Below, piece by piece: positions 1 to 10,482 of a stretch of DNA of 64,000 nt. Every line of letters begins with the position of its first letter. Positions within the stretch are counted from its first letter, which is position 1. Both the position numbers and the translations under genes were made by a program. Origin of the DNA: Medicago truncatula (taxonomy: Eukaryota; Streptophyta; Magnoliopsida; Fabales; Fabaceae); contig NC_053049.1 in the NCBI RefSeq assembly GCF_003473485.1, positions 7,192,001 through 7,256,000 on the forward strand, in the 5' to 3' direction. The notes below the pieces were generated by a model. That model worked only from the letters and a program-made list of their open reading frames with translations, was not told where the DNA came from and ran no database searches.

Positions 1-615
1 TGATTTTTTAATTTTTCTGGGTGAGCCATGAAGGGCTCCGCCAGTGATGATGTGGTTTCTCAACTCTGAACCAATGTGGTGAAAAATACAACTGACCAAA
101 TTTTTTAGCTTGGAATCATTGGATGTGGAATCAGGTAGCAATCTCTAGATTCAATTATTATTTGGAACGCTGGTTGCTAGGAAATGATTTGAATCAATGA
201 GTTTTAACGAGAAAAATTAATATTCTAGACAACTCTATGTTTCTAACTTATATAGTATGAACTTGGAGTCCTCATCATATTGAATTTTTTTGTGCTCTTT
301 CTACAATGGAGCAAGTCTTTAAGATGAACCATCATCTTCTTCCTACTCTCTCTTCTTTGTTACTTGGAAAAAGGAAAAAGTTACATATAGATAGTTCGCA
401 TGAAAGTGATTAGTGTGTGTCAGCATGCACAGGCATCTTATGTCAATTGGAATCCTCTCTGGTGCCAAAGCAGAGAGTATCATTTTGGAGATAGAAACTT
501 TTTTCTTAAGATATGTATTTTATTCTCTAGAAGGACACCCTCTATTGGAGTAACTTAGAAAGAATATAATTGCAAATTAGGAGTGAAAAATTCTATACTT
601 GCTGAACAATGAGGT

Positions 616-700
616 ATTGGGTTGGCCTTGTGATACTGGCTTGGGATTTGAAAGCGTGCTCCTCCTTTAAGTCTCAAGTTCGATTCTTCCAGGGCTTCTG
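616..700 (+). repeat. SINE-like tRNA-derived head
   Basis: The stretch has a box A-like segment (TTGGCCTTGTGATACTGGC, 622-640) and a box B-like segment (GTTCGATTC, 678-686) at about the pol III promoter distance. A partial relative without box B lies at 43472-43530. I could not define a 3' tail or target duplication, so full element limits are unknown. Confidence 0.5.
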
Positions 701-1789
701 AATTTATGTTCTTAATCTCATGGCGCGGGTATTGGTGGGAATTTATCAAAACTTTACATACAACTACATTGATATTAGTAAACGGTGCTTTGGATGCACA
801 CAGTTCCAAGTTAATGCCGGATAAAAAGATTTATGATTATAATTTTTCTTGCGATGGTCCGAGACAAGGTGGTACTTGTGATATTTCGGCTTGGGATGCA
901 TTTTATTTGGTAGTTTTCACACGTTCATCAAAGAAAAACCTTGTTTAGAAGGAAATGCTAATGCTAACGTGGGGCATTATGGTCTTTGAGTTTAACAATC
1001 TCAGCTAATATCCTTCATTTATTGCTATATTAACTGTGAGTGAGGAAACTATTGATGTTTTGGATTTGGATCCTCTCCGTTGAAAATTTTCTTCAATTTT
1101 CTCCATTTTCAATCTTCACTATTAAAATACAACAACTACTATTCGTTATAATTTAATTTTCACTTTCTTTCTCATGATTGATGGTTGAGATTTCACATGA
1201 GAAAATTTAAGAAAATTTTCAATAGAGAGAATCCTAATCCGGATGTTTTTGTCCCTCCTACTCTCTTAGCATGCAATAATTTGAATAATGTTTTCTTTCA
1301 TTTAAAACAAAATGAACTATTGTCCAACCAAAAAAACAAAGCAATTAATTATTGATATGTATCCGAAACTCCCAACCACCAAATGATAGATTTACTTCAG
1401 AATTCAGATATAAAACGTGGGGTAGGAGAAAATTGTAATTTACAAAATAAATATGTCCAAGAGGGTATGAAGTAATTTTGTAGAATAGTACTATATAGTA
1501 CAATTGGCACATGATACCCTTATGCTATGCCATTTTTCTGTTAGAAGAACTTTGAAAAAACACATTAATAATGTGTTCTCCCTTGTCCCTAAGTATAGAA
1601 CTTTGTCGACTAAATCACAAGACATAAGAAAACTAGTAGTACGTAGCATTAAATTAGTTAACCATTGATATTGTTACAAATTTATCTTAGAATTGATTAT
1701 TGTTACCACTAATTAAGGATATGCTAGTAACCAAATAATTAATAAAGTTTATAAAGTAAGATGTTATAGAAGTTTGGTTGTGTGTGGAA

Positions 1790-2000
1790 AGAATTGATTT
1801 TGGTTAAAAATAACTTGACCAAAAGTGATTTGTGTTTGAATACATTCATGTAAAAATGAGTCAAATTTATGTAAAAATGAATCAAATTATAAAATTGTGC
1901 GTGAAAATCAATTCTAGAATCAAAAACTACATATCTTAGTTTCAAGTAGAATCAATTCTAGTCGACAATAACTAAACAATTCAGAATCAATTCTAGTTCC
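1790..2000. repeat. Interspersed repeat with AGAATCAATTCTAG palindromes
   Basis: Three copies or near-copies of the self-complementary motif AGAATCAATTCT occur between 1908 and 2000, preceded by two tandem TCAAATTTATGTAAAAATGAA-like pieces. It looks like a decayed MITE. No target duplication was found. Confidence 0.35.
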
Positions 2001-2858
2001 TCTAGAAGTGGAACCAAAGTGAAGGATGCAAATTATAAAGCTAAACATGTACCTAGTTACACCACATTGATTTCTATATCCTAAGGGTGGTGAATGAATG
2101 AAACAATATAAGGTGTTGATGCAAAGTTTGAAACCTTACAACCACTCTAGTTACAATCAATTGGATATATGTTATAGAGAATTTTGATGTGGGGGAAGTG
2201 TCTCTCTCAGTCTCTCCCCACCTAATCTTAAAACAGTAGTAAATATATTGCAAAATATTCATTGCACATGTTTTCTGGCTGTTGGGTCCATACATCACAA
2301 CATACAAGCACAAGCATCAGAAAGTTAATTTAAATTTGTCCTTGATTGATTGCTATTGCTACTACCACCCATTTAAAAAAGTAGACTGCATAAGCAACTT
2401 AATATGCTTTCCAGTCAAACATCTTAAGTGTGAAAATCTGAGACATGTTTTTTTTAACTTTTCTTCATGTTGAAGAAACAAAGCATATTATAATAATAAT
2501 AAAATATATCATCAAGACACACAAAAAAATCCTAATGTGGTCCCCTACATAACACAATAAAGATCACACCTTTTGCTAAAGAAAATTCACCCCAGCCACA
2601 CATAACATTTTGATCTTTAACTCTCTCTTGGCAGTATCCACCAGCAATTCTTAATCAAATAATAACTTCACTCATCTGCCAAGGATAATAAAGTATATAA
2701 ATTTGTTAGCGTAGTAGAAAAAGCGGACAGACATAGACAGAAGTGCCTATCTAGACGCTAGTAAAGTGTGATAATATTAAATAACTTTATGGATAATAAT
2801 ATTTATATTAATAATAACAAAAAAAAAACAAAAACATAGGAATGATGATAAATGATAA

Positions 2859-3271
2859 TCAACCTGTTGGAATTCTGGAGTTAGAAGCAAGATCTAGCCA
2901 GGAATCTGTGTTCTTTGGTGTCCACTCACCAAAGAAATGATGAAGTGGTTTCTGAGTTGTCTCACTTTCTTTGTCCTTGTTTGTTGTTCTTGTTGACTTG
3001 ATGTCAGTGCCTAAAACAAAACAGTGTTGTTCTTGTTGTTGTCTTGAATTATCATCATTGATATTCTGAAACTGTGAGCTTGAGTAAGACTTAAAGGGAT
3101 TCATTGATAGTTGTTGTTGATATGAATCATGATAACAGCTCCTAGATGAACCTGTAGCTTCTGGAAAGAAAGTTCTCTCATCCACAGTACCATCTCTTAT
3201 TCCTTGAACTTGCCTCCTTTATCAACAATCAAGTACAATAACACATACACAACAAAATATCAAAACCTAGC

Positions 3272-3326
<55 letters not shown>

Positions 3327-4302
3327 TATTATGATTTTAAATTGTAGTCTGCAATCGTAATATAAATATATTTAGAGGTCTCTATAACGGTATGACAACT
3401 GCAATTTCAACCGCATTAGATATAAATATAAAAGTTGGCAGCGTAACTGAAAAAACAATTTAGAATTTATTGGTTTTATACATACCTAAAGTCCTTGTCA
3501 TCCTGAGAATAAGATGTTGAGTCCAAAAAGAGGTGATGAGTAGTAGCATCTTGAGTTTGAAAATGAGAATGATCAAGTGGTTTAGTAGAGGTAATTGATT
3601 GAGAGTAATAGTAAGGGTTTAAAGAAGAGTTTTGGTAGGATTGTGAAAAAGATTGTGACTGATCATGACAAGCCATGGATGAAGTAGAGAAAGGGAAAGA
3701 AGAAGGTGAGTTTATGCTGCTGCTGTTGTTGTTCAAGGAGATGTTTCTGTTGCTGTAAGAAGATGCTGTGTTTGTGTTATTTGTTGGTGTTGTTGTTGAA
3801 GAAGAAACTACTAGTTCCACAGGCTTTCTTGAACGGTTTCTACCTCTGTGCATGTGTCTTTCACAGTACTTTGAGTCTGGATATGCTTCCTTTGAGCATC
3901 TCCATTTCTTGCCATCTGTTCTTCTGCACCTCCCTGGCTCTGGGTCTACTTTTCTGCCAAATCCCATTTCAAAACATCCCCACCCAACTGCACCATTCAC
4001 AGTTATGACAACAAACAAATATAAAGTATACACATATATATAATAACAACAACAACATAAAGTATATAGTATTTCTTTTATCATAAAATATAATAAAAAG
4101 AGTTATAACAATACTTACTTGGTGGATGAGGAAAGATTCTTGAAGATATTGAAGTGTCTAAACTTCTCTTAATAGAGTATATGAGATCTGGTGGAATAGG
4201 TGTTCCAGTAACCATGTATTTAAAAACTAGGGCTTGTTGTTCAAGTTCTTGCCATTGATTTGGTGTGAAAAGTGACCTATTTCTTGAACTTGCACTCATC
4301 AT
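2859..4302 (-). CDS. GRF: Growth-regulating factor (QLQ-WRC transcription factor), GRF5/6-like
   Basis: Plant transcription factor that, with GIF coactivators, promotes cell proliferation in leaves; it acts in the nucleus. Three exons on the minus strand: 4302-4119, 3987-3486 and 3213-2859, with GT-AG introns of 131 and 272 bp. They join in frame to 1041 nt, 346 residues. The QLQ domain is about residues 11-47 ([20 protein letters not shown]). The first junction restores FPHPPIGWGC. The WRC domain (about 75-117) has the C3H ligands C82, C92, C103 and H106 and a basic RNRSRK stretch. The rest is Ser/Thr/Gln-rich and ends with FFPEA, HHFFGEW and DSWLDL, tail motifs shared with Arabidopsis GRF5. 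The start is the first of two adjacent ATGs just before QLQ. A miR396 site lies in exon 2. The GRF5/6 assignment is by resemblance. Confidence 0.95.
3277..3323. repeat. (TA)n microsatellite in GRF intron 2
   Basis: About 23 uninterrupted TA units lie inside the 272-bp second intron of the GRF gene, about 60 bp from the exon 3 acceptor. Likely length-polymorphic. Confidence 0.95.
3815..3835 (-). promoter_or_regulatory. miR396 target site in GRF exon 2
   Basis: The sense strand reads CGTTCAAGAAAGCCTGTGGA plus A, encoding RSRKPVE at the end of the WRC domain. The complement matches miR396 (TTCCACAG..TTTCTTGAAC) with the single bulged base characteristic of GRF targets. This predicts post-transcriptional control by miR396. 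Confidence 0.93.
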
Positions 4303-5877
4303 TTTTTGAGAAACAAAAATAAGGATTTTCTTGAAGATGCTTTTATTTAAGAGGGTTAAGAGGGGTTGGAGATTATTGTACTGTGCATGGATGGATAATA
4401 GTTAATGAATATGAAAATTGTGTTCTGCCACCTCTTCACTAATTTTTGCTATGTGGTGGATGGGTGAGATAGTGAGTCTGAACTTATAATGACTGAACCT
4501 GTGATGCTTCTGTTTTTTTCTCTGCACCTGCCTTTGTTGTTGCTGCTGCTGCCCTTGTCTCTGACATCTTTTACACAAATTCATAAACTAATGTACAAAG
4601 AAAAAATTAAATGCAAATGCATGTTAGTCCATGCACCTTTGGTTTTGCTGTCTCCACATCATTCTTTGAAAACAGTGCCATCAGATTATGTCAAGTGTAA
4701 GCTGCTTAGCTACCTATACTGCCTATTTTATCATATATCATGATATAGCATCAATTTTTTTTTTCTCTTCCTTTTTTCTTTATAATTTTTAGATTAAGAA
4801 TATAAATTTGATTCCTGAAGTTTAATATTTGAGAGACATTCCAACCTCGCATAAACAATAAGGACATCCTATTATCAACTTATGAATTGGTTATATAGCA
4901 CGATCAAAAGATCTAAACCTAAAGTAAGATATTTTGGAGTGTTTATTAGAGGTCAAAAAGTCCTTAATCTATAAGAAATTATAGAAGTTTAGACTCAAGC
5001 TTGAGTCACACGACGAATGTGAGCAAAAAGTCTAACCATACCAATCGCAATTGTAGTCGGTGGTATAAATCTCTTTTAACAATCTTAGGATATGGTATAG
5101 CTTTTGAATATAAGAAAGTCTAGTACGTGTCATTTATAATCTTTTTTGGTTTAAGCATGCCTGGCATGATCTTATTCATAGATATGGGAGGTCATTGGCT
5201 AAAGCTGAATCCTTTTTTTTTTTTTTTTTAGGTACGGAATGATGTGTTATCTTTTGTTACATTTTCTCACCATTAGGCATCTTACTTTCAAGGATAGAAA
5301 TTAGGTTACAGTCAATTTTGGACTCTTATGTTTCATTGGGTACAGTCATGTCATGATAATCCTTTACATGTTTGGCTGTTAATATGATTTCTTCAACCAC
5401 AAGATGAATACATCATCTTTTTGGGCCATATAGGAATAACAGTAAGTGTGTGTTTCACTTCTCCTTTTTTAAATATTAAAGTTATAGCTTGGTTACCAAA
5501 AATAGGCTTTGGCCAAATCATTGTTTGAGGCTTTTCTAATACGGTATAAGATGAATTAAACAAGATGTTATAAGTACATGTCTGGATTATATTTTGTAGT
5601 TTCTAAATTTCAGATTGAATAGAAATATCAAGTTTGATACAACTTCTTTCTAAATTACTTGTAATTTTATAATATCAACACATACAATAATTCCAATAAG
5701 GAATTTCACATTTAATTTAAGTCATTAAACATTTAATTTCTCAAATGCATTTAAGTCATTAAATATTTTTTCTCTCTTGATTTTAACATTTAATTTCTCA
5801 AATGCATTTATTTTTTAATGGAGAAGATTTCATTGGACCCTCCAGTCACCGGAGAGGATCCATTCCCCACCAATAAC
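4303..5877. other. Upstream region of the GRF gene, no other gene seen
   Basis: This is the probable 5' UTR and promoter of the GRF gene (read on the minus strand). It contains a Gln-codon-like GCAGCAGCAACAACAAAGGC run near 4540 that is not supported as coding. A long T tract lies at 5213-5230. From about 4800 to 5877 I see only AT-rich unique-looking DNA. Confidence 0.5.
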
Positions 5878-6650
5878 AACAACGAGCAAATGATCAAGGA
5901 ATGCCAAGACACCAAATCTCTACTAAAAACTCAACGCATAAAGTATATATTATGGTTTACCTCTCGTATAAATTTAATATGTAACTCATTTATATAATAA
6001 ATGTGAGACACTTGAGTCCAACCATCTCCTTCTCAAGTGTGAGTTTTCTACATCCTATACTTGCACATCTATTAACCAATAGAACACGCCCTTACTACAA
6101 TGCGAGAAAGAGTTCAAATACAAGAATCCAACATCATGATCCACTCCAACTCCACAATTAAGTCGAACTAAGACTCTAATACCATTTGTTGAGGTGTTTG
6201 ATGGAGCGTCAAGAGCAATAGAACCAATGATCCATGACCACGGTAGAGAAACAACTAATCTCTATTAGAAATCTTAAGACGTTTGGTATATGAGTCACAC
6301 CTATTATATATCTAATATTTAACTCAACTACATTGGATGTGGGAAACCACTCACACTCGAATCCAACAATCTTCTCTTAAATGCAAGTCTCCCACATTCT
6401 ATATTTGCACTACATAATTCCAACATAACACGTTTTCTATGAGGACTTTCAATACAAGGATCCAACACTAGGATTCCACCTCCACTCTCCCCATCAAGTT
6501 GAATCAAGGCTACCATACCAGTTTTTGGGGATTCTAGAGGAGAGCTGAGAAAAACAACGAGTCAATGATCAAGGATCCGTAAGAGACTGAACACCACATC
6601 TCTATCCAAAATTTAAAGATTGAGTATATAAGTCAAATCTCTTATATTAC
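5878..6650. repeat. Degenerate tandem repeat, about 340-bp period
   Basis: Two full and one partial unit (about 5881-6210, 6211-6560, 6561-6650) repeat in the same order: AATGATC..., CTCTATT/CTACTAAAA, TATGAGTCAC/TAACTCA, ATCCAACAATCTTCTC-like, TTGCAC, AATACAAG(G/A)ATCCAAC, CCACTCCAACTCC-like and TCTAATACCA-like. Similarity is moderate. No reading frame is conserved. Confidence 0.6.
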
Positions 6651-7677
6651 CAACAATTTCCTCATAACCAATCAACTTGAAGATTACAACTTTTATTACT
6701 TTTAAAAATTATGATTTGAAAACTACTAATATAAATACCTCTTCTCTTTTTACATGCTATATTATATCTTCTTATTAGGAATACATGCTGTTTAATTCAG
6801 TCGTTCAAGCTTCATAAACTCCTAATTTGTGGTAACTAATCATATCATATAAAAATACAAGATACATGACAAATTTGAATGTCAAACAAATATCAATATA
6901 GCAGCAAAGTGAAAGGTCTTTATATTTATTTATTTTTGCTCCCTCACACACACAGTGTTTCAGAGTTATAAGCATTATTTATCATCATCATGATGATGTA
7001 ACTTTTGAAGTTCACTGATGCTGGTTGGTACAGTGGAAGTAAAAGACTATCTAGCTGGTTCGTGCTTCTTGTTGTTTTGCAATTGAAAGCACTTGTCTTT
7101 TTTTTTTTTTTTTCTTCTACAGAAGGTGTCAGGAAAGTGCACTCTGAGGGTTAAAACTATTCACAGACACTGTTTCTCTGTCCCAAAACACATGCTTTAT
7201 TTTTATTTTTCACACACCTAACTGAACCTTTCATATTGATTAACCCAAAAATTTCCTCAATAACATTTTCCTTTCAGCTTTTCTCTTTCTTTTTTTTGTT
7301 ATTTGCTGGCTGATTCTGTGCTGTTACATTGCAGGCTTAAAAAGATCACCTGAGTGCCTTTTGTTTTTTTCTTTGACTGGAATCATCAGAGACTATGCAC
7401 AGGACTTCTCCACTTGTAATTATAATATAATATAATATTTTTAGCATCATATACATTAATATATTAAACTAGTTTTGGATTTCTTGCACATTTTTCATTT
7501 GCTCATTATGATGCTTTTCTTTTAGCATCCAAAATTTAAATTTTATCAAAGTCATGGTGACATATTGCGATTAATTATACTAAATTAAAGACTAATTCAA
7601 ACACACATTATTTTGATTAAAATTTAGTTGAATATACAATGATTTATGCTAGCTAGTTATTAACATTAAAGTAAGTT

Positions 7678-8542
7678 AACTATGAGGATAATATTGATGT
7701 GTTGTTGGAATGTTCACTGCAAGGCAAGCTTGGCGTGTGGTTCAATTATGGAACACAATTGACAGAACTCTCCGAAAAAATTATAATATGGATGCACTTA
7801 TTTTTACTCTTCTTGATCAGCTGCCTTTGGTCCAAAGAGAGTTATTTGTGACGATTATGTGGAGTATGTGGAAGCGTAGGAATTTGAAATTGTGGCAGCA
7901 GCAAAATGAAACGATCATGCATGTATTGGAGCGTGCAAAGCATACCCTGGATGATTGGCGATCAGCCCAACAAATATGGTTGCAAAGAGAAGATGTACCT
8001 TTGACGCACCAAGGCAATTCTAGCGATAGTATGGTGGTGGAATGGTCGAAGCCGGCTTATGGTAGGTATAAATGTAACATTGATTCCTCCTTTTCTTCTT
8101 CCATGAATATGTGAGTATCAGGATTTGTCTTCGTGATGACAGGAGCGAATTTGTTAGTGCTAAAACATATTGTTTTTCCCCTCTTTGTAATGTTGTTGTG
8201 GGTGAGGCCGTAGGCTTTCATACGGCGTTGAAATGGATGGCGGAACTTCACTATGATAATGTCGACTTTGCTTTAGATTCTAACATAGTGGTTGATCATT
8301 TTCGGTCTTCTTTAGAGAATGACAATGAGTTTGGATGTATTATGCATGCTTGTAAACAATTGTTTCAGATTAGTTTTCAGAACTCTTATGTCGAGTTCAA
8401 TAGGAGGCAAACCAATGGGATCACTCATGCATTAACTAAGGTAGCCCCATCTCATGCTAGCTTCCATGATTATGATAATGTACCGTCATGTATTTCTTTT
8501 TTGATTGATAATAAGAAGCAATGAATTTCTCCTTTAAAAAAA
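7678..8542 (+). mobile_element. 5'-truncated LINE tail with RNase H remnant
   Basis: The end of a plant non-LTR retrotransposon. Translated pieces at 7710-8114 and 8111-8524 resemble the linker and RNase H-like C-terminus of LINE polyproteins (KPAYGRYKCNIDSSF, then RDDRSEFV, VGEAVGFHTALKWM, VEFNRRQTNGITHAL). The two pieces are in different frames with a stop between them (near 8110), so it is dead. It ends in an A-run (8536-8543) and is flanked by near-identical 15-bp direct repeats, ACATTAAAGTAAGTT (7663-7677) and ACATTAAGTAAGTTT (8543-8557). That fits target-primed insertion with 5' truncation. Confidence 0.85.
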
Positions 8543-8557
8543 ACATTAAGTAAGTTT

Positions 8558-9329
8558 GTATGATAAATTCAAAACTCAAAATCACACTTACAAGTTAACT
8601 TCAAGTTACACATAAATATTAGACAATCGAGCAATACACCACTAAGCTTTTTTTTTTTTATAGCAAAACCAATTATTGTAAAGGAGACAATTTTATGAAA
8701 AAAATACTCAAATATTTTAAAGAGTGTGTTCGAAAATTAGTATCTCCACGGACATCACTTTGGTGATATTGAGGTGCCAATGTCATGGCCAACCACAATG
8801 TCACAAGTGTGCAAAATGACAAAAAATGCTTGTTAGTGAGTAAGAAGAAAGTCATAATTTTTTATCATTTTGTACACTTATGATATTGTGATTGATCAAT
8901 ATCACCAAAGTGTTATCCGCATCTCCACACTCCCACCATGAGTTAAAGTGTGTTTTTATTTTATTTTAATTATTTATTGAAACGTCATGCGCTATAGTAA
9001 AAATATGCCAATGCCATAGAAAGATGGGTAAATGTGTGGTGGGATCTAGTCTATGCAGCTCCAAATTAGGGCCAAATATATGAAATCAATGTTACCTGTC
9101 TTTATAAGCACTTTTAACTCATAAAAAAACTTCTTTCTTTTAAAAAAAAGACACTCATACAAAAACTAAATTTAAACGTACCAATAACATGTGGGTAAGA
9201 TTTCTTAAAAAAAATAAAAATAAATAACATGCGGGTAAGATGTAAGATGGTTTGAATCTTTCAAGTAAGAGGTTGAATAATGCTAATGCTAGAGTAACAT
9301 TTTCAATACACTCTATTGTTGAGTTATAA
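8558..9329. other. Intergenic DNA, no gene seen
   Basis: AT-rich sequence holding one MITE-like inverted repeat (8737-8930) and a short direct repeat, AACATG(T/C)GGGTAAGAT, at about 9187 and 9227. Nothing else is recognisable. Confidence 0.5.
8737..8930. mobile_element. MITE with about 75-bp inverted arms
   Basis: The left arm (TCTCCACGGACATCACTTTGG followed by TGATATTGA) is the imperfect complement of the right arm (AATATCACCAAAGTG, TATCCGCATCTCC). Pairing continues inward through the ACAAGTGTGCAAAATGAC and TCATTTTGTACACTTATG segments. The superfamily is unknown and no target duplication was identified. Confidence 0.65.
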
Positions 9330-9338
9330 TTCAGTCGA

Positions 9339-10473
9339 GGGTGCCGTTTTCGATAGGAGATTTAAATAGTCTCCTATGGTGGATGACTTTATAAAAAACT
9401 AATTATTTTTTTTTTTTTATTTTACAATAAAGATAACATGTGTAAACATTAGATGGTTGAAGAACACTGAACTTACTGTATTCCCTTAACATTGAATTTT
9501 CTTCCCACTTTCTTCAACCTCAGCCAAAACAACCATAGGAAAAAAACATTTTCTTCCTCTTTCCGTTCTCTCATCTCTTCCGCCGCCGCCGACATCCTCC
9601 TTCCCCACCACCGTATTCTCCATCATCGTCAAATTATATACTTCATATTCTTCCTAATTACTTTTATCCAAATTTATCTTCATGTGTTCTTCCCAAATCC
9701 AATCTTCTTTCATCTTCACCAATTTGTTCTTAAAAATCCAGATCTAAAATCAATAACCAATCTTTCCTTAAGGAATTTAAAACCTGTTAACGATGCAACT
9801 TTAATTAATAAGAAAGAAGACCCACCAATATGATGAAACTGGCACAGCAGGATAGGATTGGACTTTTATCAATGAAATTGAACTAGCGCCACACAACATT
9901 AACAAAGGCTCACGACACCAACAACATGAAGGAAGCAAACCCACTACACAAATAAAATTTATACATCCTTAAGACATGTCGTTGCTTTCCACCCATTACA
10001 CAAACACCAAACCCCATCATTCTCTTAATCAAGAAGACAACCTACCCACTGAACTCTCTCAACAAAGCCTCAATATTGTTTTGTTTAATTGAATTATATT
10101 TTAATGATTTTCTTGTTCAATTGATGTTTGTGGTATTCCTGTTCATAAAAAATAATTGATGTTTTTAACAACAACAGCAATTAAAATATGAGAGGGATTG
10201 ACCAAAGAGTGGAAGTGTACGGTGTTAAAAGAAGGATGATGGGGTGGTGGTGAGCGAGTAGGGAATAAGCAGAGACATGGAGAGGGTTAGAGAAGGATAT
10301 ATGATGGAATAGTGTAAAAAGTATCTAGTGTTGAGAGAGTATAATAATATCATGGTCATCAAAAGTTTTCAAATATATCCAATGATTAACATCTATTTTA
10401 CAAAAACAAAATAAAAAAAGTCAAGTCTCCTACGGTAGGAGACCTAAAGAGATCGCCTACCGTAGCCTTTGCC
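9339..10473. mobile_element. Mutator-like element (non-autonomous), 9-bp TSD
   Basis: A 1135-bp element flanked by the perfect 9-bp repeat TTCAGTCGA (9330-9338 and 10474-10482). The terminal regions are related inverted repeats: GATAGGAGAT...TAGTCTCCTAT on the left, and on the right (reversed) GGTAGGCGAT...TAGGTCTCCTACCGTAGG. No transposase is seen. The interior has an unusually GC-rich, CT-rich patch (9560-9660) that may be captured host sequence. Confidence 0.75.
9492..9833 (+). other. Open frame inside the MULE, possible captured gene fragment
   Basis: A 113-codon frame with a Ser/Ala/His-rich start (SSAAADILLPHHRILHHRQ) followed by a hydrophobic stretch at about residues 48-70. I do not recognise a family. 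Its composition (CCGCCGCCGCCGAC near 9580) differs from the AT-rich surroundings, which is the only reason to suspect a captured 5' exon. Nothing shows it is expressed. Confidence 0.25.
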
Positions 10474-10482
10474 TTCAGTCGA

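Larger units (their letters stand above)
1..2858. other. Gene-poor flank downstream of the GRF gene
   Basis: I see no convincing gene here. A reading frame at 706-948 has no recognisable domain and begins just after a SINE-like head, so I do not call it. The stretch holds a SINE-like piece (616-700), a repeat rich in the palindrome AGAATCAATTCT (about 1790-2000), and the probable 3' UTR and terminator region of the GRF gene next to 2859. Confidence 0.6.

Noticed and set aside
706-948. 80-codon frame after the SINE-like head
   Set aside because: No recognisable domain, no promoter or splice context, and it is adjacent to a retroposon.
3706-4043. Plus-strand frames opposite GRF exon 2
   Set aside because: Shadows of the Ser/Asn/Gln-rich GRF coding sequence, whose exon structure and domains are clear on the minus strand.
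4341-4350. TTAAATAAAA as a TATA box for the GRF gene
   Set aside because: It lies only about 40 bp from the ATG, leaving almost no leader, so it is unlikely to be the functional TATA box.
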